Assembly (NCBI GenBank): GCA_930367205.1
Contig: OV884011.1
Span: forward strand, 136,809,437-136,873,436
DNA length: 64,000 nucleotides
DNA from: Acanthosoma haemorrhoidale
Lineage: Eukaryota > Arthropoda > Insecta > Hemiptera > Acanthosomatidae
Direction of reading: 5' to 3'
Positions within the stretch are counted from its first letter, which is position 1. Every line of letters begins with the position of its first letter. Under the pieces are notes generated by a model. It was given only the letters and a program-made list of their open reading frames with translations. It ran no database searches and was not told where the DNA came from. This document shows, in pieces, positions 1 through 14,800 of this stretch. Position numbers and translations under genes: made by a program.

Positions 1-1835
1 CACTAAACTATTTACTCACGCGGCTCGATGACCTCTCCTCCGACCATAGCCCTGGTTATTAACCATTTCCCTAAGACCAATTCACAAACTGCCTTCTCCT
101 TCATTTATTAGGGGCCCAGTTGATTGGGACCACTTCCGCCAGATTCCTACATACTCTGTAGACCTCAAAGTACCTCTGAAAACATCATAAGATCTAGATT
201 CATAAGATCTAGTGAGGGCATGCCTTCACTCAGAGGTCGGCCTGGGAGGCATCGTCACCTCACCGTTATCTGAAAATTCACAATCAAAATCCTTTACCTC
301 AGTATCTCAAAGACCTAATCCAATCCAAACGCCACTCGAGAACAGTGTGGCAAAGATCCCGACATCCTGCTGATCGTCGCTCATACCATCAGTTCTGCAG
401 GTTGGTAAAAAGGCAATTGGCATCCTTTCGTTCCGATTCTTTTGATACCTATCTCTTCTCTCTGCCTTGTCTCTGTACACCTCTCTTTTCTCATCAAAAA
501 ATATACTCATAGCACAACTTTTGAAGATTTCCTCACTTCACTTTTTCCTCTTTCACTTCCACCAAAGCCGTTAACCCCTCTGAGATCAGATATCTTCTAA
601 AAAAATTATCTTATCAAAAATCTCCAGGTTCAGATCTCCTTACTCCTCGAATCCTCTAACATCTTCCTCCCAAAGCCATAATCTTCCTATCCTAAATTTA
701 TAATACCATTATCCGAACGACGCACTTTCCTCTCCTCTGGAAACACTTCATTATAGTCCTACTCGCCGAACCCGGTAAAACACCCAATGAGGCCTCATCT
801 TAACGTCCAATTACCCTACTCCCTATCCTCTCAAGAATATTTGAAAAACTCCTATTAAAACGCCTACTTCTAATTGTTGAATCCAAATACCTTTATCCTA
901 CTCTCCAGTTTGGTTTCTGCCAACGACATTCCACTGCTCAACAAGGCCTTCAGGTTGTTGATCACATATCCTCAGCCCTTGAAACCTAGCAATACTGCAG
1001 TGCTGCCTTTCGGGACATAGCTCAAGGTTTTGACAGGGTCTTGACGCAGGCACCCTCTGCCGCAAGTCCTGTCCGCTAGTGTTTTTAAATTCGATTCCGT
1101 TCCTGCTGTCTGTGACAGGCTTCCATCTCGACAAAAGACTGACATCTCTTAATAGATAATCAACTGCCTATTTACAAAGTTATTCTTAAACCAATCTGGA
1201 CATACGGAATAGAGCTATGGGGGACATCTGATCCTTTCAATTAAAAGTTCTGAGAACAATAAATGCCCCTTATTACGTCAGCAACCAATCCCTTCATAAT
1301 GATCTGAATATACTCTACATTCTTAGACTCAAACCTTCCAAGTTCATAAAATTACATAGTAACCTATTCAATCACCCTAATCCTGTAGCACAGTCAAGTC
1401 ACTGCGCCACTCATCCCTATAATCCTCCTCGGAGACTGAAACGGCAGTGGCCTCGTGACCTGCTATAAACGCGTGACAGTGGGAGTCCTGGCAATGGCCA
1501 GTCTCTCCAATCATGTCCTGAGCGTCTGTGGCTCTCGCGCTCTTGGTCAGCCTCCACTGGCTAGTATCCAGTGACATGGCTGACGGAGGAGCGTGGGGGA
1601 CTTCCCAAGACTCCGCTTTCTCTTTGCGGTGGATTTGGGGGGTCTCTGGGCTGTCTGTAAATATTGTATGAATGAGCGAGTGAATGATGAACTGTAAATA
1701 TTGTATGAATGAGCGAGTGAATGATGAACTGTAAATATTGTATGAATGAGAGCATATATCTTAATTACTTATTGCCTTATAAAAGGCAGATTGTAATTAT
1801 TGCACAATAAAGGAATTAACAAAAATATTAATAAA
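1..1835 (+). mobile_element. Jockey-type LINE (family J), 3' part, decayed, ORF2 with internal deletion
   Basis: This is a degenerate non-LTR retrotransposon copy entering from beyond the left edge. Frame-shifting translation gives jockey ORF2 landmarks in order. The APE-RT linker is near 290-470 (DLIQSKRHSRTVWQRSR). The RT fingers are near 770-870 (RPITLLP, then FEKLLLKRLL). A QFGF-like box with HSTAQQ follows near 905-950. Motif A is near 1005-1040 (AAFRDIAQGFDRV), where the catalytic Asp is still readable. Sequence then jumps to the post-RT C-terminal region near 1160-1420 (ILKPIWTYGIELWG), so motifs B and C and the thumb are deleted. Many stops and frameshifts show it is dead. From about 1425 to 1835 lies the 3' UTR shared with five other copies in this window, ending in an AATAAA-containing A-rich tail. 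Family assignment to the jockey clade is by motif style; the exact element name is unknown. Confidence 0.85.
1656..1750 (+). repeat. 37-bp direct repeat inside the family J 3' UTR (about 2.6 units)
   Basis: Units beginning TGTAAATATTGTATGAATGA start at 1656, 1693 and 1730, an exact 37-bp period; the last unit is partial. The other J copies carry fewer units at the same place: about two in the copies at 11281, 48965 and 56995. The tract therefore varies in copy number between insertions of the same family. Confidence 0.85.
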
Positions 1836-4800
1836 GTTTTTGTAAATAGTAGTAATTAAAATTAGCTCAAGTTTCATGCATCACACAATTGTGCTTTTGG
1901 CTACAGTCAAGAAACGATTTTATTCTCAGTTTAATTACAGCTCACTAAATTCTCATCACATTTTATTTAATTAGTTAGGACGTTGACATCTTTAATTTGC
2001 AACCATTATGATATCCACGTGATGAAATATCTATTTTATTTAATTAAGTTATTTATTCCTAAGGCTGGTATTATTTTTTGATTTATCAAACATTAAATGG
2101 TCTTTCTTTGCAAAATATCATGTCCATAAAAAATACACTAGATCTGTTGAAGTTGGGAACACGATACAAAATATATATTTTGTAATTACAGTTTAAATTA
2201 AGAAGATACCACGTTACATTTATATTGTTAATCAAGACGTTGGTGTGTTTAAATTGATACCCTTCCAACAGTTATAGATGAATTTGTGTCATAAACACTA
2301 ATTAATTATTTAATTAATTAATAGATTTGATATTTTATGAAGATGACTAAAGCTCTATGTCTTCTTTGAACTTCCTTGTGAAACTTCTTGCCTTTAGCTT
2401 GTACAAGGAGCTCACATAGACTGGAATAGTCTAAAACGATACACTCGTGAAAACAAATGAATTTCACGTTTATAAAATAAATAAATAGACCCTAAAAATG
2501 CCAAAATGTTTAATGTTTAGGCATATTTAATCATTCAGTACATATTCTTGACATCGATGTTTGGCGTTTCAAAGACTTTTATTATTAGAATAATAAAAAC
2601 GATAGTCATGAATTCATTAAGTGGCTTTAATATGTTAAAGGTCATTTAGAACTAGAAACTAATAGAGAAAGGATACTAATGCTGCAGATGTTGCAATACA
2701 AACTGGTGACAAAGATGAATTTAGATTTTTTAATGAAATTTTGTATTAACTTTTGTCATTTTCTGAAATGTGAGCCTCTTATGAATCATAAAGTGTTAAT
2801 AGCGAGTTTTATTCTTATTTTTCGGACCAAGAATTTGTAGTTTGTGTCTCTCATATTTTCTGGCACTAATAATGGATCAGGACTTTTACAGTTCTCTTGA
2901 TCGGTAAGTAAAAAAAGTGCCTAATATTTGTCAAAAGATGATACCATGGGTATGATAGAACGTCAATTCATGCCCGGCGTTCCACTTGTGGTAGAATACT
3001 AGTTTATGAAATCAGGATTTTTTTTTCATAACTCTTCATTAAATATGCATGGAGTGAGTTACAGATTCCACAATATGGATATTCGTTGCAATGTAGCTAC
3101 ATGGAATAAGGGATTCCTATCATTACATCCTTATATTTCAAACAGAAAAAAACATCATTAAGTTCTAGCCATACAAACCATATTTAACTGAAATATAAAC
3201 GGTATTTATTAGGTACATGAAACGCAAATGAAAAAAAAAAATGTTTTTGTACCAAACCAAGATATTATCCCTAATTTGATTACATAGCCAATGATAATAT
3301 GTGTACAGCTATTAACATAATACAAATTAATATAGTTCTAGACTTGACAGAAGTTGTTTAATCCAAAGCTCCATGGCCCTGCTAGACAGCAGGGAATGTT
3401 AAAAAGTGATAAACGCACTGAATGACCCCGTTCCACAGAGGCATAAAATTACCTTGACTTTTAATTAAGGTCCTATATAAATCCTTTCTAACTCCATTTT
3501 ATTTCACTGCAATTTTACAACATATTTAATCATACCTTTATTCTTTTTATCATTTTTTCATTAATATAAAACTCTAGGATGGACTTTTTCATTAAACTGC
3601 CTCTCGCCTGAAGCATGAGACTCCGTGCTTTGTACAATTTATCAGTTATCATTTTTACTAGGCTATTACTCGTGGATATTTTTTATAATCTCTGCCTACT
3701 GTAATTGTCTGCTTAAATTTTACTTTGGCAGTCACTATTTGTAACATGACCGTGGAAAAAGAAGGAATTTCTCATCACAATGGTTTTACACAGTCATTAA
3801 TAATGTAGTAATATTTTATGATCAAAATAAATCAAAATTAATTGAAGAAACAGGTCTATTTCTGGAGTTAGCTTTTTCGTAAAATTCCCGTATACACAAG
3901 TTTATTGTTTACATAGGCAAGTTCAGGGCCACCCCACTCCGTTAGGAGCATCTGTAAACGTATTTTTTCTACATGTCGTACCTTCCACCTCGACCAGCGT
4001 AGACCAGAGAAAGGTCAAAGTGACTTAAGATCTCCTTACAGCAACGTTCTTGCTCTCAGTACCAGATTGTTTTTAGTGTTTATTTTAGAATGTTTTCAGA
4101 CATCAAGAGCGTATAATCCAGTTTAATATTCATAACTATGTTTTTTAAACATTTTTCTATCCAATGATCAAGCTAGAAACTCTGCTACGGTAAGAATAAT
4201 AATAATAAATAAATAATTTTACATTGTGTAAGTATATTTTATGTTGTTTCATTTAATTTTATATTAAAAACATAACCAGTAAACTAGCGATACGGGATAA
4301 AATAATATCTACTTATGGCCGGCAGAATATGTTATTAGTAATAGGAATGGGAAAAAGGCCTAATACTCACACTATTCAGAACTTTTTTCACGCCGAATGG
4401 CATTGATTCCAAACCTAGGAACCAATTTTAGACAAAAGGTAACTGTAGTTACCTGTTCATAGACCAGAAGCCGCTAACAATAACACAGTACTTGTCCGCT
4501 TGTAAATGTAGAAACTTCCAGCCAAAGCAGCAATCAATAGTAGCTCATATCTTGATATTAAATCTTAGAATCGTGACAATCACATTGATAGAGAATCTAA
4601 ATGAATTAATTGCTTCTTTTTGTGTTGATAAATTTCTTTCATTTCTTAACAAATTAAAATATAGCTGTATATGAACAAGAGTTCATTCCATCCCGGCTCA
4701 TGTTGTAAGGAGTGTTGAGCGTGTGAATTTTAAAAGCAATTATACGATGTACGTTTTATGTTTTATTTTAAGTTTTGTTTTTTTATTTACAGCGGTACAG

Positions 4801-4880
4801 ATACAAAAACAAATCATGCCACGTACTTAGGTTATTGTATGATATTTCATCTTTCTGTTGATCATGAGAACTAAGACAAA
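1836..4880. other. AT-rich stretch with no recognisable gene
   Basis: Only short chance frames (60-70 codons) occur on either strand. None shows a protein family signature, codon structure or splice context that I can support. A TTAATTAAT-rich patch lies near 2300-2325. Confidence 0.6.
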
Positions 4881-4998
4881 AAGGTTACATTGCCAGAGAG
4901 AGTAATTTTCGTCTATGATAGAACGACCGAGGATCCACTTAATCAACAGGAGGTAGGAGATGATCCCGTAACCTATCCTGAAATATTGCCGTGCATAA

Positions 4999-5144
4999 GG
5001 GTAGAAAAGGGGAATAGTCGGGGGGAGGGGGGTGGTAGTGAAACCCAATACACCCTCTCTTGTCAAGGACATTTGTTTAGGGGTTCGTTCTGCCAGCAAG
5101 CCGTGGAACGAAGATTTGTTCGCTGTACCTCCCCCCCAACCCCC
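4999..5144. other. G-quadruplex motif followed by a C-run
   Basis: Positions 4999-5032 on the plus strand read as four G tracts (GGG, GGGG, GGGGGG, GGGGGG) separated by loops of 7, 7 and 1 bases, a canonical intramolecular quadruplex pattern. About 100 bp downstream, 5131-5144 holds seven C, two A and five C. Overlapping open frames exist on both strands (93 codons plus, 132 codons minus). I recognise no protein in them, and the glycine-rich or proline-rich stretches simply translate the G and C runs. Confidence 0.6.
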
Positions 5145-5169
5145 GTATGTCTGTCTATAATTAATCGAT

Positions 5170-8100
5170 AGTGTATGAGATAGTGTATTGTGTAATTTTG
5201 CTGCTATTTTGTGATGGAAAATCATAAGTTAAAAAATGTACTCTTTATTTGTCAAGCCCTAAGGGGGAGCCATTTTACATTCAGGTACGAAACTTTTATC
5301 TACCTTTTATTTGTCTTTTTATGTCCTTTGATAGTCTACATAAAAGTTATTCAGTCTATCTCAATTTTCAAAAATATTCCCATGTCACAACGAAATACCC
5401 TCATTAATTTTTGGTGTAGTCCAAGCTCTGGACAAGGACGTATTAAAAATAATTAAAGGTTACGACATTTCATTATATTTCTCAAGTGACAGTTCAGAAG
5501 ATATTAAAGATTTAACGTTCAGATTGTTTCCCTATGGTCAATGGCACATGGTAGACGGTACAACTAAACGAATTTCAAAGAGGTTTAGGGGTTCAAGAAT
5601 ACAAATCGGGTCTTTAATGTCGTTCTAAGGAATTATTTTTTTTTAATTAAAATTTCAGGACAATTTTTTTTGTTATAATTATTCATATTGGCTGATAATA
5701 CGATTTTTAGTGACAGACATGTTTTCAAAAATATATCTTGATTATTTTCTGTAGCGCATGGAGCATAAGGCTTTGATATAGTTTTCCCGCTTTTCTGAGT
5801 TTGAGCTTAAAAATCTCACCTTCTCCTCCGAGAGAACTCCCACCAAGTTTTGTCTCTTATTTATTACGCTCATATTCCAAATATACATTAATCCACTAAC
5901 CAATCAATAAACTAATACAGACATTATACTCTTGATAGGTGAACATCTAATATCATAACTATAGACAGATCAACTCAACATACCGGTGTATACGAGGCCG
6001 GATGCAAACAATTTAAACGATCTTATTTAGGTGAAACCTTAGGACAATTTACAAAGTTGTATATACAGAAGATCATCAGAATAACAAAAAGACTGGTGAG
6101 GAATTAAGTGTACTGAATTGTATTATACCTCTTTTACAACCAGGAGCGTCATTACGTTAACTCTTATCTGTATGTACTATATATTTATCTTTTGAGTATG
6201 AAGAGTGGCTCGTGCTTAAGAAAGATAACACGACCGAGAAGAATAGAATGTTCAAGTTACATCGAAGGTTATCTCACACTTTCAGCCCTGAAAGCAGCGT
6301 CAGGGACACTCCGTTTTTTGCCTTGTCATAAGAAAGGCTGTTGACTGTACCTACCAACTTACGTTATGTTTTTCTCTGGCAAATACCGGCTACCTCTATC
6401 TTGCTGTTTTATTTTGTCAAACATTTCTTATAAGTCTAGAGGGACGTTTATGAACATTAAGATTAAAGAGAAAAGCAGAGTTTGGCAAATAAAATATACC
6501 CCTAGAAACAATATAAGAAGAACGCTGGAAGTGCTGCATTGTCTGGGGTCATATTCATGCTCCGATTTTGCGCATATATTTCTTATTACATCCTCTATAT
6601 AATTTTGATGATTAAAGTAATCCATAATTGAAAACGAGGCTGCTCTTGGGGAAATACTTATATACTTTTAGATTATAGATGTTTCCATCTATCTGAAACA
6701 GGCATACATGCTTTGTAATAATTATCTGATATTTAATGTCTAATATTAAAAAGAAAAAGCATATTCATGATTTATTATACGCTCACATATCAGAAGAAGA
6801 TTCATGATTTGAAGATAAAAATCAATAGAAAATTTCATTAAGAAATCTACTTCTATCTTAATCGGTGGTTTGTCTTGTAACATTTGCATAGTACTGAAAA
6901 TGATATTAGTTTACAGTTCCAAATAACTTTTATCAAATTTAAAGTCATTTAATAAATTTGTGACTAAAAGTTCTTATTATTCAAATTCAGAAAAGCCTTT
7001 AGGAAACTGTTGTTGAGAATATGTGATGAATAAATATACTGAAATTTGAATTTGGCTTTTTTAGGGATCCATTTTTTTTTTGCTTTCTTTTTAACAAGAA
7101 ACTGTTATGTTTTCCCATACAGTCTAAGTGAGCTCCATGTTCAGACTGAAGACATGAAATTTTACTAGGTAATCCTATTTCAGTTAAGAGAGACATGAAA
7201 TATGAATATTGTACAATTATGTGATAATCGCTATTCCATACTGGATTGATCGATTATGAATCGATAAATAAATTACTAACCTTTGCAATGCTTTTCACGT
7301 AACAAGTGAAGAGATAAGCATATATTCTCCTTATCATATTTCATGTATTATAAACAGCATGGCTACAGAAAACCTCTGATATTATAATGTGTGAAGGCAA
7401 TATAGGAGTAATTTATTGCAGTTTTTCTGGGTCTACAGTGTCTTCCTGCATTGTCACTAATGTACTTTAGTTACGTCCCAGGCTATCAATGCAAATTTAC
7501 TTAGATGTTGTAGCAGTGGGTGTGTCTGTACAAAATGGAAAGGGTATAATGTACATGATGGGTTTATTAATGCATATATGTTTGTGGATCATAGTGAAAT
7601 GTCTCGTTTCATTCTTTAAAATTATTTATCGTATATTTTGATTTTGACACTGAACTACCAAATCCAGCTCTTTAAGGTCTGAAATATTAAAATCGGGGCT
7701 TAGGCTATTTTTAGCTATACTATTGTAAAAATACCTACGCTCATTAGAGTATTATGATGCCGGCTTCTTAGCCACTATTACCATAATACACTCAGCCCAT
7801 TTTAAATCTTGATAATAGTTTAGAAATGAATAGAAACATAAAAAAATAGAAAAATAAGTCTATCTTTGATCCATAATTTAGTCTACATCAGGTCAGATAA
7901 ATAAAAAAGTATTTACTCGCAGTAGTTAATTAATAATCAAAAAATCTTATCTATCGCTTATTAGGTCTAGCCAGTGGGGTAATAGAACATTAATAAGAAC
8001 CACGAATAATAGGAGTTTATTAAATAAAATAAAAGATATTATTGATTATGAAAATGACCTAAGCAAGAATTACGAATATGCGTGGTAGATTTAATTGATT

Positions 8101-11100
8101 ATGCTCTTCGAATAGAGAATATAAAAATGCTATATTTTATTGTATCAAACAGTTCTAATCATTGTCCTCTTATAAAAGAAAATATCAAAATGAATTCTTA
8201 TTATACCCAACAATTAAATTACCAGTTTAAGATAAATATAAAAAAACTTGTAAACAATTGATCCTAACTATTGAATTTCTTTCATAGGTATATATAAAGG
8301 AACTATTACATTGAGTTTAAGTGGCTCTAATTATGGCATGATATTAACATCATTAGTACCGCTTCTACATCAGCTTAAGATATTACTCTGCGTCCCACCA
8401 GAAAGTAGTCAGGCGTATTCCACCTCCAAACAAGTGAGAGAGAGTTTTTTTTTTCATTCCTTTTTAACCACCGAAACATATACCAGAATCACGGGCTGAT
8501 TTCAGCTCGCAGAAGTGAGTGGCTTGTCGTTCAATCTCTTCAAAAGAAAGGTTTTTTTAACACCTTAGAACCAAACGTGTACGTGACTTTAATACCATCT
8601 GGATACCACCCTGTCTGCCGAGCCAGCTGACCCTTGATCTGATACCTCATTTTACTTCTGTCCCTAGACAGGCCAGTTATTGCATGTCAACCAAACTTAT
8701 TTTTATGGTGTAAGGACACCTACGTCTTGGGTTTCAGATGTATAACAGTTCAGTGGGTTAATAGTGATACATTATATCCACTCAGTTTGTTTTGTAATAA
8801 CAATATTTTATAATGGGGGTTTTGAAAAGACCGAATCGTCGACTTAGGACATTTTCTTTCGTTTCATAGACGAGTTCCCTATTTCGTACAAGCGTCATAA
8901 TGTCATGCCTAATGGCCGAGCTTTGTATGCTGAATTCGATTTGCTATATGTCTGATATTAAGTATATTTTTTGATGTGATGATAATTATATTGGTTTCTG
9001 CGTTGATGTGCAAATGTCCCAAATAGTGTGCTTTGATGCCGTGGGATTACCGGAGAGTGCAAGTAGTAAAGTTGTCGTCTTAAAAAACTTGACTGTAATT
9101 CTCTAATTGCATGGCAGCTGTTTTCAACCTGACTGAGGTCAAAATCATTTTTCGAGTAACCAGAAACAAATAATCAAAAGAATCACATAACCCAAAAAAT
9201 ATTTCTGTAGCTATTATGTATGTATTAGTCGGTTATTAAATACTTTATAAATTATTAAATATTAAAAGCCAGTTGTACAACTGTATTGAACCTCTTTCCG
9301 CATCATTTTTCTAAAATGAGTTAACTCGGATTTTCCAGACGTGAGCAGACGGCAATGTGATTTGAACTTTACCGTAAAATTGACTTTTGAAAAATATTTA
9401 TAAACAGAATGTGGATATTAATCAAATAAATTTAACCATCCGACTGGGTCTGAACCTAAATAGAACACAAAATTCAGTTGAGAACCTCAATCGAAATTAT
9501 GAAGATGAACTTGCCCATTGCGCATACAAAGAAGACGATAGTCCGAACAAATGAATTAGTTGCTAAGGGTGGCAGGAGATGTAAATGGCTGTAACGTTTT
9601 GCCCTTAGGGCTGAGGATTTGCATGCAATCGCCGAGGCCCGAGGGTCATTAGTCATTATGATGCAAAAGGAGCTGCCAGCTATCTCTGAAGGCTCACTTG
9701 GCCCATGCCAGGTCATTAAGGCGCTCGACTTTAGTGTTAGGATTTGTAGTCTTGTGTTAGTGCTGGTTTTCTGTGGATTTCGGAACGCCTTACACCTGCT
9801 CAAACGTTTGGATCATTGAGCATCGGAATTTCATTGTTTGAAAATAAATTTATAATCTCTGTTTAAAGATTACGGTTGTGTCCGAATGAAAATGTTTTTG
9901 TTATAACGAATAAAGGAAAATCAAGTGCAAGAAAGCCCATTTTAGTAGTTTTGAAAGTTAAAACACGGAATCCTCTGGTTTATCCTTAATGAAACAATGA
10001 AAATATCAAGGTTGCTCAACGTATAAAATGAATAAAAATCAACCAAGAATTTTGAAATAATGGACAATAAGGACCCTTCAAGTGACTTGATCTAAAATAT
10101 TTTATTAATAAATAAACAAACTAAATCAAAATTATAAATTATTTGTAGCAGCCATTTGAAGTGAAACCGTGAAAGCTTTAACATATTTAATTGTTGTTAG
10201 GAGATATTAGAATAATATTTCTATTGCTAGTTGTGTCACGGCTATATTACTTTTAAAACATATAAATAATAATAAGGAAGGTTAAAATTAGAAAAAATAC
10301 AATGATATACAATGCATGATTAAAGTTAGTGCATTTTAAATATTTCGTGAATCTCTTTTAGGTTAACTTGGAAAAAATACCCGACATTATGAATTCCTTA
10401 CTCTAAATTATAGATAAATATTTTTTCTAATATCCAGGTAGTTCATTCATAAATTACAGTTTATCATAATTTATAGAGATAACTATATTTTTTTCTTTCT
10501 TCCTTCATTCATAGGTTTCCTCTATGTAAACGTGCTCGATGGTAGCTTAATGCGCCCCAAACAAGAGTAAAACAGATAGAGAAGCCCACACATTACTTCC
10601 TTCCATGGATATTCTCACATGTTTATACAAGTACGGTTTACGAGTTCGTGGGGTACTCATTGTATTGTGCGCATACCAGCGCAATAATGCATAGTTGCGC
10701 ATTATTGTGAATTTGAGCCTTCCTAGTACTTTTGTTCCCTGGTTATACACAAATTTATTCTAAGGCCTATACTATTTATAGATAAAAAAATGTATATGAT
10801 CACTATGTACAATTTCTTATAACTACCTTATTTACCCCTCTCCTAAAAATTGATCCTTATAGTATAATTATCTAAAGTGTTTTTCACATTATCTTGCAAC
10901 AACAACGGATTTGTCTTGATGCTCCGTGTTCCCTCCCACCACCACACAGTCCCCTATTTAATCTATAAATATGAAGCTTTACATGGTGGCCCTATAAACT
11001 ACCGGGAAGAGATACACCCATCTCCATAAACAACATCGAATTACTTAATTTATTACTCAGAACGAGAACTTGGCACACGACGTTCTGATTCACAATATGT

Positions 11101-11280
11101 AATTTGTGTTAGTTATAATATATTGTATAGGAAGTAAGATATTAAGTTAATATATTCGAGCAGTTTATTGTCGATCGTTTTGTTATGGGGCTCACATTTT
11201 TTTTGTTTATGTGATTTGAGCAGAGGCTAAGGTGGTAAACCAAACAATGAAGAAATCCAAGTCAGAATATATATAATAAT
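5170..11280. other. AT-rich stretch with no recognisable gene
   Basis: Scattered frames of 60-110 codons occur, the longest a minus-strand frame at 9474-9803. None carries recognisable motifs. The segment near 9600-9800 is visibly less AT-rich than its surroundings and open on both strands, but I cannot assign it to a gene or repeat. Confidence 0.55.
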
Positions 11281-11854
11281 AATTCCTTTATTGTGCTAAA
11301 ATTAAAATCTGCCTTTTATAAGGCAATAATTAATTAAGATAAATGCTCTCATTCATACCATATTTACAGTTCATCATTCACTCACTCATTCATACAATAT
11401 TTACAGACAGCCCAGAGACCCCCCAAATCCACCGCGAAGAGAAAGCGGAGTCTTGGGAAGTCCCCCACGCTCCTCCGTCAGCCGCGTCACCGGATACTAG
11501 CCAGTGGAGGCTGACCAAGAGCGCGAGAGCCACAGACGCTCAGGACATGATTGGAGAAACTGGCCATTGCCAGGACTCCCACTGTCACGCGTTTATAGCA
11601 GGTCACGAGGCCGCTGCCGTTTCAGTCTCCGAGGAGGATTATAGGGATGAGTGGCGCAGTGCAATGACTGTGCTACAGGATTAGGGTGGTTGGAAAGGCT
11701 ACTGTGGAATTTCATAAACTTGGAAGGGATGAGTTCTAGAATGTAGGGTATGTTAAGGTCGTTATGAAGGGTTTTGTTGCTGACATAATAAGGGGCATTT
11801 ACTATTGTTCTCAGGACTTTTGATTGAAAGGATTGGATACGCTTGATGTTCGAC
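11281..11854 (-). mobile_element. Jockey-type LINE (family J), 5'-truncated copy
   Basis: This minus-strand insertion consists of the family J 3' UTR plus the last stretch of ORF2. Reading left to right on the plus strand, it opens with the reverse complement of the AATAAA tail (CCTTTATTGTGC). Next come the TTTTATAAGGC element, two copies of the 37-bp-type repeat, and the GC-richer UTR core shared with position 1425-1640. ORF2 remnants around 11700-11850 match the C-terminal APYYVSN region of the other J copies. The 113-codon plus-strand frame at 11343-11684 is antisense to this UTR and is not a gene. I could not define a clean target-site duplication. Homology ends near 11854. Confidence 0.85.
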
Positions 11855-14800
11855 TATATGCGTAATTTTTTTGTGACATAGAGTACAGATATCTCGTGAT
11901 TGTTGTGTGTACAATTGTATTTTTTATTTGTTGATAGACTATGTAAATCTTCGGTTTCTCTTGTTTAGATTGTGATATAAAGCAAATATTTAAATACTGA
12001 ACCTTTTAAAATGTACATCTCATTTTTTGTAAAAATAAAATAATTACATATACGACCGTAGGAAATTCTGTGTAAAAACAAAGTAAAGATCTTACATTTA
12101 CACCAAATGAAAAAAATGCATTGTAACTTTGCGGAGAAGGGGTGAAAGAAAATATTGTATCAAAATGTGATAACCGACCTTGCTGAGCAATAACTGATGA
12201 TGACAAATGGTTATTGAAGGTATAATAGGCACCGACATCCGAAACACAGGATCCATCTCTGGACCGTATGGGCACGTGGGCCCCATCAGGGCGGAACTTT
12301 TCCAGCCCAATCGCCAGACCCACTTCCCCAAGTCCATCAGATGTTTATATCGGCCATCCTTGCTGGTCGAGTGGAGGAAAAGCAACCAAAAGGGGAAAAC
12401 AATTTCTTTTGAGGAGGGGTCATCGGTTGATTTTACAGGATCTAAGGCAGAGCCTTTTTCCTAAATACCCGAACATAAATATTTTTGAATGTTAGACCAT
12501 ACGAAAAACTGCGGCGGCGTATTTGTTTAACTAAATATAACTTTACTCAGATTATAATAACCTGAATGTTCTACTGATAAACATGGGCAAATGAGTACGA
12601 AGTATTTGTAAATTGAAAACGAATAAATTAATTCTTACAATTTTTTTAAAATGTTTTCCGAACATGTTCTTTGTATCTAGTTACAAAAGTCAATATATAT
12701 GTAAACATATTACATTGACTAGTCCTATATTTAATCCTGTACCCCTAACAACATCCAAGACACAAAAAATAGGGCGAAATATGTGTTCCCTTATCTTATC
12801 AAGAATTAACAAACATTTTTATTAATTATTTGTGAATTGGGAATTTCGTTATTAATTACCGTAGGTAGGTGGCGTAGTAAATATCTAGAATGGGTTGATT
12901 TTTGAAGGACAGTGGACATGTAAAAATTTATAGTAAATTAACTGTAAGGGAAAATGTTTAGAGGGTTTAGACAAGTTTTAAAGAAAGTTTAATCCAATTA
13001 GCCATTGTTAACTGATCCTTATTAAGAATTATTCCCAGGTTAAAACGCATTAACCCAGATGCTAAAAGTAGTTTGACTTCGCGTCCCTCCCTTCGTATAT
13101 GTATATCTACGCAATATGATATAATTACACAATTTAAAAGAAATCTGTTGGTAAAATCTGGAAATATGACCAACCAATTTCCTTTATTTAGTTCATTTTT
13201 CTGTTTACAAATATTTTATCCTAAGCTGAAAACAGCGCGACACTTAGGAAAGTGATAATCGATTGAGCTATTGATGATGTAAGCTGACCAGAAGCCTAGC
13301 TAGCTAGAAGCCTGGCTAGGAGAGTAATGATGCCGATGGTCATTAATTAGTAATGTACCACAGCCCGATACCAATTTATTTGAATACTATGATGTAATTA
13401 GAGCTAATGACTTTCAATATTATGGTTCTGTGAAATATACTTATGAAGGAGGGAGGAAAATGTATGTATAAATACACATAGCCATATGTATATTTTAGTG
13501 TAATAAGAATATTTTTATATTAACTGATTTGATAAGATTTTGGTTGAAAAAAATTAAGGGGGAAATTAAGTTTCAGGGCGCTTCGCTAGAAGACGTACTG
13601 AACGTAGTCATTGTCTCCGGACTTGCTGCTTGGTTATATCTGCTGCCCACACATGCGTGTATATATTGTAACATTCATGATATTTGAGAATATAGACCAG
13701 GAATCCCAACATCTGGTAAGCATTTTCCCTTATGCTCCTAGGAGTGGGGATGAGATAAACCAGCATTCGAGAAAAACGGACTTAGCAAGCTCCCGAATTG
13801 GCGGTTACCATACAGGAAGAGAGGAGAAGAATCAACAGCAGAAAGTAACGTTGATTGGATTACAGGAAGATCATCGATTGGGTGATATTAATATTGTTTT
13901 TATTATGGATCCATTAAAAGAAATTGAGCTCAAAGTTATGTTTGTAATTAGTAGTAATTATCCTAATTTAAAAGGAATTGAATATTTTTTTATACTTTTG
14001 CCAGTAATCTATGTTAATAATAATTATTTGTTATAACCATTTTATTTTAATATATTTCACAATTCCTAGTTTCTCAATTTATTAATAACTACAACATTAG
14101 CCTTGAGATCGGGCGATTCAATCGGGATAAATTCCTATGTCAAAGACATAAAACAATTTGAATTAAAGATCTCATGACGGACCTGCCAAATTAGTTAAGG
14201 TAAATTGATCAAATAAAGTAGAAAGGGAAATGGTGAAAAATGAGGTAGGTTACAATATATATAGTCTATTACACTAAGTACGTTACTGTGGTAGTTTTAT
14301 ATGGACTAACATATAAGCACAGTGTATAAAGCACAACCCTGCTCAAAGCTAGATTTCAGAATCATTGTGCATGGCTGCGTAAAAATAGTGCTTAACTATA
14401 CTAGATATTAATACTATAACTATAGGTCCTCATGCAGCTGTCTGTATTTCAACTGGCACATTCCGAACATGCCCTACGAAGAATCAGGGCTATTACCATC
14501 AAAATAATATTACCAGCTTTCAGTATGAAAGTTTTTCGGTATTTTAGTTATGGAGGTTTAGCTAGGTGAGTAATCCCTTTCATGTTCCCACCATTTTCAG
14601 TTTGTCCAGAGAGCAGAAATTGACTCAGGATGTGCCTCGAGTTTGTTTGTTTGTGTTTGTGCCGCTTATTAAGCATTCATCGTTATAAAGAAAGATTCCA
14701 TAAAGAAACGAGCAGTTTTCTCTACTTATCTACTTCCAAGTTATCCTTTTCTTTTAAAGTTACACAACGTTTTACAGGTTTATGCAGGTTGCAGTTGTAT

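Noticed and set aside
11343..11684. 113-codon plus-strand frame
   Set aside because: Antisense to the family J 3' UTR; equivalent antisense frames occur at the copies at 16181 and 49041.
13611..14036. 141-codon plus-strand frame, the longest outside mobile elements and microsatellites
   Set aside because: No recognisable domain, AT-rich codons in the second half, no splice or promoter context; most likely chance.
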